Origin: Chondrilla cf. caribensis
Taxonomy: Eukaryota > Porifera > Demospongiae > Chondrillida > Chondrillidae
Direction: 5' to 3'
Assembly (NCBI GenBank): GCA_964020155.1
Contig: OZ026563.1
Coordinates: 502,324 to 566,323, forward strand
DNA length: 64,000 bases
The notes under the pieces were generated by a model. That model worked only from the letters and a program-made list of their open reading frames with translations, did no database searches and was not told where the DNA came from. Each line of letters opens with the position of its first letter. The stretch's first letter is position 1. Of this stretch, positions 1 through 24,001 are shown piece after piece. The position numbers were made by a program, and so were the translations under genes.

Positions 1-771
1 GCCAGTTTTGGGAGAGTCGGGGTGGGTGTACTCCGAAGATATGTGCTCCGTCTCTACCTTCCCGACCGCTACCCACGAGTCGCCCATGAATTTATAGCGA
101 CATTTGTCGGCTGGTACGATGCTCAATTTGAGAGAGTAGTGTCTGGAGGGGGACAGACCGCGAATTGATATGGAGAGATGAGGGAACATACGTCTACCCG
201 TCTTGGTGATCACCATCTCCGTCCCCACTTCGCTGAACGTCCGCCATAAGTGTCTGTTCTCCAGCTTGACTGACCATCTCGTGTGCCGCTGACCTGTGAT
301 GCCTCCGTAGACGTTGTAAGTTGGGGCGAGAGTCACGTCTGTGGGGTGCGATCTCTTCCTAGATCCAGATACCTTGTCCCCGACTGATTTGGAGCGCAAT
401 CCTCCTGGAGAAGGAAAATCAATGGTGCTTTCATCGCTGTCCTCGTAGTAAGTCTGCAGATAGGTGTCCCCGGTATGGCGCTCAAATGCAGTCGATAGTG
501 AATAGGTGGGGCAAAATTTCTGCTCGATCTCATCCGCTTCGTCATTTTCGTCAAATTCAATCGAATGATTGTCTCCAATGGACATGTCTGCAATCTTTAA
601 ACTGGAGATACTCGATGCTCCGCGATTTTCTGGTTTTCTTGCGTTCTTGTCATCAAGCGCTGTCGCTGGTCCGTTATTTGCGCGTGGCAGGCAAAGGGCA
701 GAAGAAACTGCTGCAGTTATTGTCTGGGGAGTCGGTATCTCGTCCAATAAACTAGTTTCTGAGCCACTCAT
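1..771 (-). CDS. T-box transcription factor A, N-terminal part (runs off the window start)
   Basis: DNA-binding transcription factor of the T-box family, expected in the nucleus. The frame is open without introns from ATG at 769-771 down to base 1 (257 codons). Residues 1 to about 160 are acidic and serine-rich with no recognised domain. The T-domain then begins, with GTEMVITKTGRRMFP, a YKFMGDSWVAVGK stretch and the HPDSPKTG signature ending at the window edge. The second half of the T-domain and the C-terminus lie outside. A single 5' exon carrying half the T-domain differs from gene B, whose T-domain is already split after KAGR. The gene is divergent to T-box gene B, 1.3 kb away. The T-box subfamily (Brachyury, Tbx1/15/20, Tbx2/3 and so on) cannot be assigned by eye. 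The family call is firm. Confidence 0.9.
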   Translation of the reverse strand, partial: MSGSETSLLDEIPTPQTITAAVSSALCLPRANNGPATALDDKNARKPENRGASSISSLKIADMSIGDNHSIEFDENDEADEIEQKFCPTYSLSTAFERHTGDTYLQTYYEDSDESTIDFPSPGGLRSKSVGDKVSGSRKRSHPTDVTLAPTYNVYGGITGQRHTRWSVKLENRHLWRTFSEVGTEMVITKTGRRMFPHLSISIRGLSPSRHYSLKLSIVPADKCRYKFMGDSWVAVGKVETEHISSEYTHPDSPKTG

Positions 772-2102
772 TTCGAAATCAAAGAAGTACAATTATTGCT
801 AATAATCTTCTTGAATTAACCCTGTGAGTAGATAATATGAATAATTTGCTTGATTCTGATGTTTATTCGTTGCTTGGAACTAAGGAAGTCGGAATTTTAC
901 AGGTTTTAGGCGTTAAATAACGGTCATGTTGTTTTCCTGTCGAATCGGCTTCTTCATTTAGCACGTATTACTTTTATTTAACACTTGGAACTAACACCCA
1001 CGCAGACAAGTTGTAGCAGAGAGACATAACAGAGCTACCAAATGGATCTACTACATATCATGTCTCTTTGAACAACATTAATGTTGCTGAATTATGAAAA
1101 CTAGCAAGTGGTCATGACTTGGTTGATGTGTGTATGTCCTTTTTATGGACTTGATATAGCTCAATATGTGACTGAAGGTCCTTCTACAAGTACCCTATTA
1201 TTATAGTATTGACTTGGAATCGTTGGATAAGTATGTAACATGCATGCACATTGTTGAACAGACCTGCGTGTGACAGGGCTGTTCAAGACCCATAAAACAA
1301 CACTACAATACACCAAACATTAGGTCATTGATGCATTGAGTATGATTGGAGATTTTCCAGTTTTGTAGTGGCTGCCCCTACTTGGCTGTTTGCATATTTA
1401 CACTATGAGACTTGCGGTAGCAGGACCTTGTTGACACCATGCACCCAAACAGACAAGCACAGTACATTTGGTGTAGTGGATGATCATAAAGTCCTAAAGT
1501 ACATCACATGATGCAATGTGATGTGTCATAACCATATTATTGGTGCATTGATATGTGTGTGGAAGTTGCAGATAGTGCTTTGTGCTATGTGGATGTTACT
1601 TGATCTCCCTGTATACTGCAAGCATTACACTTCAACTGTTGTTCAGTTAGTCATACTGCTGTGAGGTCTGTTTCCAGGAAGATGTTTCTCAACTGGGTGA
1701 AACCAAGAATAAGACATCCAGTTTCCGGATACCAATGAACATATTACTTTTGTAGCATCCACAAAAATGAATGGTATTGCATTATATCACAAAATGTGTA
1801 TAAAAGGATTCTTTGTACCATGCATACTATATATAAATTGCATTAAAAATGTAACTATATTGTACGTCCATTGATTATACGTATTTTGGCGGTTGTTATC
1901 GTTAACCACGCCCATGATAGTCGCGTGATCCGCGTAGAAGAGCGTTGCCCGTGCCGATTTGTCACTTTGCTCACCGTTGATTGTGCGAAGAGAGCCTGCT
2001 GTCCGTGTAATCAAGCTGCTATTGCCAGGTGGAAGCTCTATATACCACACCCGTACCCGCAAATCACTTGAAGCGAGACACAATACGAGATTTTCGCCTA
2101 CA
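772..2102. other. Divergent intergenic region between T-box genes A and B
   Basis: About 1.3 kb between the start codons of two head-to-head T-box genes. It must hold both promoters and 5' UTRs. It is AT-rich and I see no convincing coding exon. Short open frames on both strands near 1790-2080 lack family features. A TATA-like motif lies near the gene B end. Confidence 0.5.
2039..2044 (+). promoter_or_regulatory. TATA-like box of T-box gene B
   Basis: TATATA 59 bases upstream of the gene B start codon, a spacing that would put transcription start near 2070 and leave a very short 5' UTR. Motif and distance are seen; function is inferred. Confidence 0.35.
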
Positions 2103-4509
2103 ATGGCCGAGATATCCCCTGTGCCGATGACAGCGGACTACAAGACCGAACTCAATTGCTGGGAGGAGACAATGGAGCCTAATAAGTCGCCAGATAACGA
2201 GAGTGAATTTGTAGAAGTTGGCGTTACAGAGAGCAACGTTCAAGACGTCGCCATTTGCCATACTTACACGGTAGGTTCGGAGGATTCGGGCAGCCTGCCG
2301 TGCGAATCGGGATCGCCCGTAGCATCCGAGCACTTGAAGGTGGAGGACAGGCCCGCTGCAGTTGGATACGGCTATCAGGAATATGACCTGAGTGTCCAGA
2401 GGGATGTTTCCCCTCAAGTTTTCACTGTGGACCAGCAGCAGGAAGACCCCCACCAGCTGAGTGTTGAGCCGTGCAGTGTCGTGATGCCCAACTGCAGGGA
2501 TGGAGTTCACCAACCTCCACCACCTCCGTCTTACGGAAGTGAAGCGTTGACCCAGCTTGCCAATTGCTGCAGTCAACTGAACGACCAGCTTCAAAACGGC
2601 AGCATGGTGTCCCCAGTGGTAAACATCCCAGACACACATCAAGGTCAATCATCCATCCATGTACAACTTGAGAGTGCCGAGCTCTGGCAACAATTCTTCT
2701 CAGTCGACACCGAGATGATCATTACAAAAGCAGGAAGGTATGAAAGGAATTTGCTATTGCATCTCAATGCTGACCAGACTCACCTCTTATTTCATACTGT
2801 TACAAGTATCCACTGTCATACCAATGACTCTATATGTACGTGTTAATGACTGTTCTGTGGTATCCTTGCTATGTAGGAGGATGTTTCCAGGGATCAGCAC
2901 AACTGTGTTCGGTCTGGAACCGGATGTGAAATACACACTTCAAATGGAAATGTGTCCTGCCTCGAAGAACAGGTACAAGTACATTAACTCGAAGTGGATG
3001 TCGGTTGGGAAGGGGGAGCCCCATGATGCCTCACAGCTGCTGTTTGTACATCCAGACTCACCAGCCAGCGGCAAACAGTGGATGAGGGACAAAGTGTCCT
3101 ACAAGAAGGTCAAATTGACAAACGATAAGAACAGCAAGAAGGGATATGTGAGTTTTACCCTTCATCGTTGCTACACTGTGACTACACACTGAGAGCAATG
3201 TCATATAGACTGAAATGTTCTTATGGCATGTACGTGGTGTAGTGTGAGGGTGGAAGCCCTACATTGCACCATCCCGAGATTAACAGAAGTGAGGGTGTAG
3301 GTATGTCTACTGATGTAGCGTGTAAACCTTCCCCAAGTTCTGGAATGGATCCTGGGTGTTCTGGAACTGAAACATTGTTTCAGGTTTCTCTCAAGCTAAA
3401 ATTCGTAGCCAGGGAGTCTCCTTCCCTTTTATGCAATAACCATATCTGTAGCCCTACCTTGTACCTCATGTGGCAATGTTGGTTCATGTTTGCAGGTTGT
3501 ACTCAACTCAATGCACAAGTACCAGCCAAGAATTCACATTCTGAGGCATTTGACCAAGAAAGACACAGAGCTGGTTTATTCTGTTGACTTTCCTCAGACA
3601 CAGTTTGTAGCTGTCACTGCTTATCAGAATGATCTGGTGAGTTGCCTTCTAACTTGCTTAGTTGTCCAATACATTCTCAAGGAGGTCACTCTCACTAGTT
3701 TTTGACATGATGTCATGTTTGTTGTTTACTAAACATGTTTAGTCTCTGACAGCTGATTGTTGTTCTCACTCCTTGTTCAGTTCACACAGTGGCAAACCTA
3801 TGCTCTTAGTAGAAGTTTAGTGTTGAGATGTGTGGTTAGCTCTGATATTCACCATCATTCTTCTCAGGTGACACAGCTGAAGATTGACAATAATCCTTTT
3901 GCAAAGGCCTTCAGAGAATCTGATGACCAGTGAGTGAATGTGCCAATTGATTCAGTTCAAACACCATGTTATTCCCACAGCCCTTGTAATGATATGATAA
4001 TGTAAATGTGAGTATCAAGTTCTTTTGGACTTTTGCATCCATTTAATGTTCTCCCCTTTCACTTTCCTGTCTCCAGGCAGTACGGGTACCCCGGTGTGAT
4101 GATGCCTGGGGCATGGGGGATGCCAACAACACCCATCAACTCTCCAGCTGAGTCGTCATATTCCAATGGACCTAATTCCATCTCACCAATGTCCCCACTC
4201 CCACAATTCGGAATGGCATTTGGAAACTGGGATGTTAATTCGAGACCTCCTATTTCTCCCTTTTTGAACAAGTCGGACCGATCGATGGGCCAATGGCCAT
4301 ATCCCCTACCAATTTCACCGTCTGTGACAGCACCCATGATGATGCCATCTTATCCCAACATTCCACTGTCCACTTCTGTAGCTGCCGAGCGAAGCACTTA
4401 CTCCACTCTGCCCCCTCCTTACATGCAACCAGCAACGATGCCAACATATTCAATCACACCGAACGATGAGAATTTGATTCAAAGTGGCCCCTCACCAACA
4501 ATGGAGTAG
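2103..4509 (+). CDS. T-box transcription factor B (complete, five exons)
   Basis: Nuclear DNA-binding factor. Coding exons 2103-2737, 2877-3147, 3496-3636, 3868-3929 and 4077-4509 join in phase to 513 residues. Residues 1-190 are acidic with a PPPPPSYG stretch. The T-domain follows (about 190-370): TEMIITKAGRRMFPG is split across exons 1/2, then HPDSPASGKQWM, VVLNSMHKYQPRIHI, FVAVTAYQND and QLKIDNNPFAKAF. The C-terminal 145 residues are rich in Pro, Met, Ser and Tyr, as in transactivation regions of the family. Every junction has GT-AG ends, and the ATG at 2103 is the first in frame after a TATA-like motif. All conserved T-domain blocks are present, so it should bind T-sites. The KAF in the last helix recalls Brachyury, but subfamily needs a tree. 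Confidence 0.92.
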
Positions 4510-4865
4510 AAGAAATTTAACTCTTGAACCATAACTCTGATTCTTGTACATAATGCACTTCTGTCATATTATTTCATTATAAAAAAATTTTGAGTTCCTC
4601 CTAGTAATGTATTATTTTTATACTCTATGACATCACTGATAGCATTGTTCAATCAACGTCTTCACAGTGTTGATCAGTAGTCTTTTTATTTCTCGAAGCA
4701 ATAATTTTGTGCAGGTATTGACCTGTATTATACGTACGTATATAATATACACGTGATCGTGGCTATTGGTGGGCGGAGTTAACTCGCGCGACCATTTAAT
4801 ATAGCGCTAGTTTCGCGCGGTTGATACGTAAGCGATTCGTATTAACAAAGCAAGTTTAACCGGCC
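4510..4865. other. Spacer between T-box genes B and C
   Basis: Holds the gene B 3' UTR and the gene C promoter. There is an AT-rich stretch and a motif TTTAATATAG about 75 bases before the gene C start that could act as a TATA element. No coding potential seen. Confidence 0.4.
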
Positions 4866-5288
4866 ATGAGTGGACGTAATCGAGAGGTCACACACTGCCT
4901 TGAAGGAGAAAGAGATTGCCGCGTTTCCATTCGCAATTTGAAAGTCTGGAAGGAAGTTAATGAGATTGGTACAGAAATGGTGATATCCGAGAGAGGAAAA
5001 AAAATGTTTCCCCCGCTTTTCACCACAGTTAAAGGTCTAGCACCCGAAAGGTTTTACACAATAAACCTATGTTTTCGGCAAGTTGACAACAAGATATACA
5101 TGTTCACAAATAAAAGGCAGGAATGGAAGGTTGTAAAGTCTGAGGATGGAGAACTACATTCTGCCAGTTGGATACATCGGGACTCTCCAAAGCTTGGTAG
5201 TCGTTGGATGGACAGACCCCTCTTCTTCAAAGACTTGAGGTTGATCAACAACAAGAGTGCATTGACTGACCAAGTTAGAACACACACG

Positions 5289-5336
<48 letters not shown>

Positions 5337-6275
5337 ATGCACCCTGTTATGATTATGATAACTTTGTATTAGGTTACTCTGAGGTCTGGACGAAAATACA
5401 GATGTGAAGTTGTTATCGTGGAGAAGGAGACACAGTCTACTGAAGTATTTCCTTTGCCAGAAACAGATTTTATATGTGTGACAGCTTACAGGAGCGAGAA
5501 GGTGACTGTGGTGAAAAACTGACACTGTGTACATTGTAGTGGACTCTGGTACATTGTAGTGGAGTGTGGTACATTGTAGTGGAGTATGGTACATTGTAGT
5601 GGACTGTGGTACATTGTAGTGGACTCTGGTGGAGCACACACTGCCTTTTACAAGGGCCACCTTGTAAAAGGCAGGCATTGTCTATTTGCACTCGTACACT
5701 CCTCAGGTTGTATTTGCTGGCAGGAGTAGCAAGGTATTGTGAGGGAGTTATCAACTATACTCCACCATTTCTTGCAGTTTGTTCATTTCAAGAGAAAACA
5801 CAAGAGGTCATACCAAGAGACGTTTGCTGACAAGAGGTCATACCAAGAGACGTTTGCTGACAAGAGATCACACCAAGAGACGTTTGCTGACAAGAGGTCA
5901 CACCAAGAGATGTTTGCTGACAAGAGGTCACACCAAGAGACGTTTGCTGACAATCCTACTCCGCTTGTTGCCACTGGTCCTTCTACACATGCTCCATCCG
6001 ATCTTCCTGTAGAAAAGTCACCACTTCATTCCAATTCTGATCAATTCAATGGAAGAATGCATGAGAATTTTCTACCAATTCCCCATCTGACGTTGTGTGA
6101 CATCACATTCGGAGAATGGGAGGTTACTGTTCACCACAGAAATACACCACCAATTGAAAATCGGGATTCCCCTTCCACATTACCATGTCAACAGAGCCCT
6201 GTCATTAACCCGCCCCTAATAGCAGTTGGATTTGCGTGGCCAGCAAGCAACAATCTCAAAGATCTTGAGTTGTGA
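4866..6275 (+). CDS. Divergent T-box protein C (three exons, coding repeat)
   Basis: Predicted nuclear T-box factor of 344 residues. Exons 4866-5273, 5373-5501 and 5778-6275 all join in phase 0. The T-domain starts close to the N-terminus: GTEMVISERGKKMFPP, then HRDSPKLGSRWMDRP, then ETDFICVTAYRSEK. The final helices, normally KIDNNPFAKGF, are missing. Exon 3 instead continues into a basic stretch (FVHFKRKHKR) and then five in-frame copies of a ten-residue unit (KRSYQETFAD and variants, 5802-5951). The remainder is low in recognisable features. It is the tandem neighbour of gene B and probably a fast-evolving duplicate. DNA binding may be altered because the C-terminal minor-groove helix is not recognisable. 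An unseen alternative exon in the second intron could restore it, but I found none. Confidence 0.8.
5281..5333. repeat. (CA)n microsatellite, T-box C intron 1
   Basis: CA tract that starts seven bases after the exon 1 splice donor, fills about half of this 99-base intron and reads CA on the sense strand. Confidence 0.85.
5527..5633. repeat. 20-base minisatellite, T-box C intron 2
   Basis: About five tandem copies of a 20-base unit built on GTACATTGTAGTGGA, with single-base differences between copies. Confidence 0.85.
5641..5674. repeat. Perfect 15-base-pair hairpin
   Basis: CTGCCTTTTACAAGG, a four-base loop, then its exact reverse complement. It lies in intron 2 of T-box gene C directly after the 20-base minisatellite. 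Confidence 0.85.
5802..5951 (+). repeat. Coding 30-base tandem repeat (5 units) in T-box gene C
   Basis: Five head-to-tail 30-base units, in frame, each encoding KRS(Y/H)QE(T/M)FAD. They differ at only a few bases, so expansion is recent. Any gain or loss of units keeps the frame. Confidence 0.9.
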
Positions 6276-6358
6276 ACCGATACCAACTGCTATCTCAGTA
6301 CCAGGTGATTTCTTAAACCCTGAACTATTATTTATACATCACAAACATCAATATTAAT

Positions 6359-6364
6359 TTTATT
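6359..6364 (-). terminator. Poly(A) signal of the NCBP3-like gene
   Basis: AATAAA on the minus strand, 59 bases past the stop codon. The stop of T-box gene C is only 147 bases from this gene's stop, so the two 3' UTRs probably overlap. Confidence 0.5.
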
Positions 6365-6422
6365 AATACACTATATTACAGTACAGAATTTTTCAGATTA
6401 ATTATAAAACACATGTTAGAAG

Positions 6423-6780
6423 TCATGTTGCATAAGGACCAAGTCGTGATCTAAGTGATGGTTTGATTTGATGTTGGTGAGGAGTTGAGCGGGACTTTTT
6501 CAAATCCTCCCTCAAATCACCCTTTACAGATCGCCTTGGCTCTGAGGACTTCATCTTTCTTTTCTTGACCAGGGCAATCTCTGTTCTGAGGTCATCGTCC
6601 TCTTGTACCTCAGAGGGAGCTTCGCTTCTCTTCCTTTGAAGCGTTTGTCTGATGAAAAGAGGAAAAATGATGTGAATGGTTTATGGGTGCATTATTGATG
6701 GACTTGCATTGATACGTATTGTCAAATCATACAGAAATGTATGTACTACAGCAGACACACCACAAGATACACACATGTAC

Positions 6781-6821
<41 letters not shown>

Positions 6822-8634
6822 AGACAGACCTAAGATCCACAACAGGTTGCTTCATGTCATCTTCAACAACTCGTCCATGTTTCTTGTAATATTCACTTTT
6901 CTCTGCTGCACGCCTCTCCTTTTTGTCCTTGTCAACAGCATAGCGCAGGAACAGCCCGGTGAGAGTATTCCGGTGGAATTTCTCACACTCTCTCCACTGA
7001 AGATAGTGTTGCTCCTCTTCAGTTAACTTGGCAGACACTTCGGGATCAAATGGGACCACCTTGATGCCAAACGTCTGGTAGGCATCCTTGGCCACCGAAA
7101 TACTGTCGAAGACAATATTACCTAGAGAGAACACACCCTTAAGTCTTACAAGGAGAATTGATAAAGGGAACATATTTACTACTTTATGTACAAGCATGTA
7201 GTATAGACACTTAGCCATACAATTTAGACATCTACCTGTGCAAAATAGACCTCTACCTGCATGTACACTAGAGACATCTATCCATACAATTTAGACATCC
7301 ATCCGTACAATTTAGACATGAACCTCTTAAATTTTGCATCCACCCATACAATTTTGGGTTCCACCAGTTCAAATTGACAGCCCCCCCATACACACCAGAA
7401 CAGACCACACTTGGTACTCACATGCTAAGTCATTGACCCACTCCAACTTGTAGTGAGGATCGTAGGTATCAAAGAACCCCTTGACATCCTGGTTCGACAT
7501 CTCTTTGGTTCCGTACAAGTGGAGGACATTGTAACGAATCTTACCTAACATGGAATGGAGTCACAACATGATCTTAACAGCATATATTATACTACCTTTA
7601 GACATGAAATAATTATTACACCATGTACATATTATTACACTATGTACATTATTACACCATGTACATATTACACTATGTACATATTATTACACTATGTACA
7701 TATTACACCATGTACATATTACACTATGTACATATTATTACACTATGTACATATTACACCATGTACATATTACACTATGTACATATTACACTTTGTACAT
7801 ATTCTATATTACTATAGTATCCGTTACCATAGAAACAGTACTATTATACAGCAATTTTATATTGTATAAAGCGCTAGCAACAGTATAAAGCGTTAGCAAC
7901 GGATGCTATAATGGTTAAGACATGGACACTCGGCATTATGACATATAAAATACACTCGCCCTCGGGACTCGGTATTTTAAATGTCATAATGCCCTCGTGC
8001 CCATGTCTTAACCACTAAATATTCGCCCACTAATTCATACTCACCTCACGAGTGGGTAGGTTCATACTTATGGTTCGTATTACATTTATTTGTTTTGTCA
8101 TATTAACTATAATACCACAACCACTTGGCAGTACCAATGGTACTGTGTGTATGTATCTCTAGTGAGAGAACAGGTCGGTAGGCTAGTATTTGGGCTACTT
8201 GCGATGTTGCATGTATGTATGCACATCTCACAGGTCGCCAGTTACAGAAATGTGCCCCCCTCTGGCCACCAGTATCCACACGACATAGTTACTGGTTTTG
8301 ACTCACCGTTCACTGGCGGTGGTGGTGGTGATTGTGGTAAGTCACTGTAGAGATGGAAATAAACAAAAGCGAAAGGTAACGAACGTAGTCTGGTTATTAC
8401 CGCATAGTCACTAAAAGATACACAGCTTAGAGAAAGATTGTCTAGTCGGACGATTGATACTCGTCTACAGGGCCTGATTGAAGCAGCTTTATTTTGTGAA
8501 ACACACCTAATATTTTGTGCACTAGTGTTTTCTTGTTCATATCCCGGTTCATTGTCACAATGGTGTACGGTTGTAGGGTCGAATGTTGAGGGTGCGCTTG
8601 AAAACTCTTCTGGAATTGATGACGCGGTAGCCAT
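6423..8634 (-). CDS. NCBP3: NCBP3-like nuclear cap-binding subunit
   Basis: Homologue of nuclear cap-binding protein subunit 3, which binds the mRNA cap with NCBP1 and supports RNA export and processing. Coding exons in transcript order: 8634-8507, 8344-8307, 7544-7422, 7121-6830, 6648-6423; all phases match, giving 268 residues. After a Ser/Pro-rich start of about 55 residues comes the RRM-like fold: VLHLYGTKEMSNQDV, then LEWVNDLACNIVF split over exons 3/4. A second conserved block reads GLFLRYAVDKDKKERRAAEK followed by EYYKKHG. The C-terminus is basic and ends just after SLRSRLGP, recalling SRLG motifs of vertebrate NCBP3. Human NCBP3 is over 600 residues, so this one lacks the long acidic and C-terminal extensions. 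Exon 2 is only 38 bases and mostly prolines. A (TG)n tract follows the exon 4 donor. Confidence 0.88.
6787..6817. repeat. (CA)n microsatellite next to the NCBP3 exon 4 donor
   Basis: Reads TG on the gene's sense strand and begins a dozen bases after the 5' splice site at 6829. Confidence 0.8.
7611..7803. repeat. 16- to 19-base minisatellite, NCBP3 intron 2
   Basis: About eleven tandem units of TTACAC(C/T)ATGTACATA with occasional three-base insertions. Each unit carries the palindrome TGTACA. Confidence 0.85.
7912..8014. mobile_element. Fold-back element 1 (about 42-base inverted repeat)
   Basis: Left arm 7912-7953 and right arm 7972-8014 are near-perfect inverted copies (both begin TGGTTAAGACATGG when read inward) around an 18-base loop. 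It lies in intron 2 of the NCBP3-like gene. Short size and terminal inverted repeats fit a miniature inverted-repeat element; no clear target duplication was seen. Confidence 0.55.
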
Positions 8635-9103
8635 GTTTTTGCTAGCGAGAGGGACTTACCCTCCTCTAAGCGCCCAGTGGCCATAATAATACTAGCTATA
8701 GTCCATTCCTGTAGCCACTGGAAGTAGTCTGGCGTAGCCGACCCCTTGCCCTCCATTTTCCGGAGGAATGGGTCTAGCTACGCCAGACTAACTGGGAGGT
8801 GACCAGCAATAAAATTCGATATTTTCTGGTTGGTCACCACGAGGTCTGTAGCATACCCAGGAGGGTGTGCATACATCTGTATTTGTGTTGTCAAGTTTGA
8901 AACTGGGCAGTCCGTGGTGACCAGTGACGGAGTGCAAATCACCTAGTTGGTCATGCACAGTGGTCTATAGCACCTTCATGGGAATGTACATACAAAAGTA
9001 TAATTTGTGGTTAAATTAAACTGCACTGCTATTCATAGAAAGAAAAAAACAGAAAATTCTTCAGTCATTTAGAGAAATAAATATGTTACAATCCTTGTTT
9101 CTA
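8635..9103. other. Spacer between the NCBP3-like and HELZ2-like genes
   Basis: Promoter and 5' UTR of the NCBP3-like gene and 3' UTR of the HELZ2-like gene, both on the minus strand. It contains a short fold-back at 8725-8790. No coding exon seen. Confidence 0.45.
8725..8790. mobile_element. Short fold-back element 2
   Basis: TAGTCTGGCGTAGC at 8725-8738 is repeated exactly in inverted orientation at 8777-8790, with similarity running a few bases further in. Total length 66 bases, about 90 bases upstream of the NCBP3-like start codon. It could be a tiny inverted-repeat element or a structured 5' region. Confidence 0.5.
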
Positions 9104-19592
<10,489 letters not shown>

Positions 19593-20461
19593 CTGCAAAG
19601 AACAACACCACATAGCCATCAACAGTGGGAACTGCTACAAGACATTACAATACAATACTGAGTACAACTAGTTCTTCCTTACTGATCACAAGGGGACACA
19701 GCAGTAGAAGGGAGAATTAGAGACAACAACCAAGAGTGAGCAGCTGCTAGAGAACAGCCAGCTGCTACTTGTATTCCAGCCGAAGTGGAGTTCAGTACAC
19801 GGAATTCAGGGAACTGCTGAACGTTCGAGCTCCCACGCGTTACCACGTATGTAGGTAGTTCTCGGAACAAATTCCTCCCCGTGAATAATTACCGCTTTCG
19901 TTTACACAACGTGTGCTCGTCACTAGATGAGTCATGGTTCACCGTCGGTAACGAGGGCAGTGGTCCCCAGTCCAACAGACACTCAAACATCTACTTACCT
20001 ACGTCGATCTACCTCAACCATTTAAGTACCTCGACTACTGACAGATTCGTTACACCCGGCAATAGACATTACAGCATAATTCAATAGGGTAAGATGGGAG
20101 TGTTCGACCTCTCCAAGTACTGTCCTCTTATCGAGTCCACCCAGTGTGGAGTGACTAGAGGACTCGAGTGTAACTCACCCTTAACATGCAGTCATCCAGG
20201 TAATCCTTAGATCCATATGTTCAGGATAATATGACGAGAACTGTTCGGCTCAATCTGTTCACTACTGACAATTAAGAGCCGAGACGATTCTACAGTCAAC
20301 GGGGCGGCAGACAGTACAAGGGAATTCCCTATTCTCACTCCATTCCAATACTATCACCGTGCAAATATAATAGGTATCGCATACGTACGTACACAGAGAA
20401 CAAAGTAGAAGTATTCACAGTCATTATCAGTCCATTCTATGCCAGAAAACAACAATAAAGC
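19593..20461. other. Spacer between the HELZ2-like start and the RAB14 end
   Basis: About 870 bases. The sequence just before the HELZ2-like ATG looks like a 3' splice site (TTCTTTGCAG then ATG), so an untranslated 5' exon probably lies in this spacer. No coding exon is recognised. Confidence 0.4.
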
Positions 20462-23137
<2,676 letters not shown>

Positions 23138-23583
23138 CGTCTTCAGTTCCAATCCAATGGGGGTTCGCCTGCAGTACGATATGGGAGACTGTTAGTCACG
23201 TTTGGCGGGACGCGACGTCGATCAGAAGATTTAATGCTCACAAAAACTTATAAATCTCACAAAATGATTGGAACAATCACTTTCTTCTTCGAAAAGTCAG
23301 TTATGCCCTTCTGACAATATAATTGCATATAAATTCTACAGTTCTAGGCGTTTCATCAAACTATAAATAGAATATTCACAGTCTATGTAACTGTATAAAA
23401 TCCGTACTGGACTCTATATACACTATCACGAGACGATCATGTGACTATTCACTTAGATAATCTATAAGCCCCGGTGACTGCGTCACACGAAGATCGATAA
23501 TAATGTCGGCAGTTCAGTGACTGTGAAATAACCGACTCGCTTGTTCACTAGTCGCGTCGAGTAGTGATTGACTTAGAACAGGG
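23138..23583. promoter_or_regulatory. Shared promoter region of RAB14 and EHBP1
   Basis: 446 bases between two divergent start codons. It includes a CG-containing segment near 23205-23222 and TGCGTCAC near 23471, similar to a CRE. Bidirectional promoter activity is inferred from spacing only. Confidence 0.45.
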
Positions 23584-23906
23584 ATGTCTGCTCTCAAGAA
23601 AGTAAAGAGAATTGGGAAGAGAGCTTCCAAGTTTAAGTTTACATGTATCGTTCAAGCGGTCCTGGTGGAACTGAACACGAAGAGATGGTAGGTTATGTTA
23701 GGGGACGCCTGGGTACACCCACTTTGTTGTCATGTATAAGTAGATGTGCGTTCATTCTCGCGAATGCCACCAGCATTTGCAGGAAAGAAATGCTGCTCGA
23801 ATAATGACACGGAAGTTTTGTGTCCTAGTTGACTTACCGCCTGAGTGGTGCTAAGTTTTAAAGTGAAATATTTCATTGTGTGTGTCTCTCCTTAGAGAGG
23901 ACTGTC

Positions 23907-24001
<95 letters not shown>

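Noticed and set aside
1959..2102. Upstream extension of T-box gene B
   Set aside because: The extended frame would start at TTG, not ATG, and overlaps the TATA-like motif; ATG at 2103 is the sensible start.
5739..5777. Upstream start for T-box C exon 3 as a separate gene
   Set aside because: A clean 3' splice site at 5777 joins exon 2 in phase, so it is the third exon of gene C.
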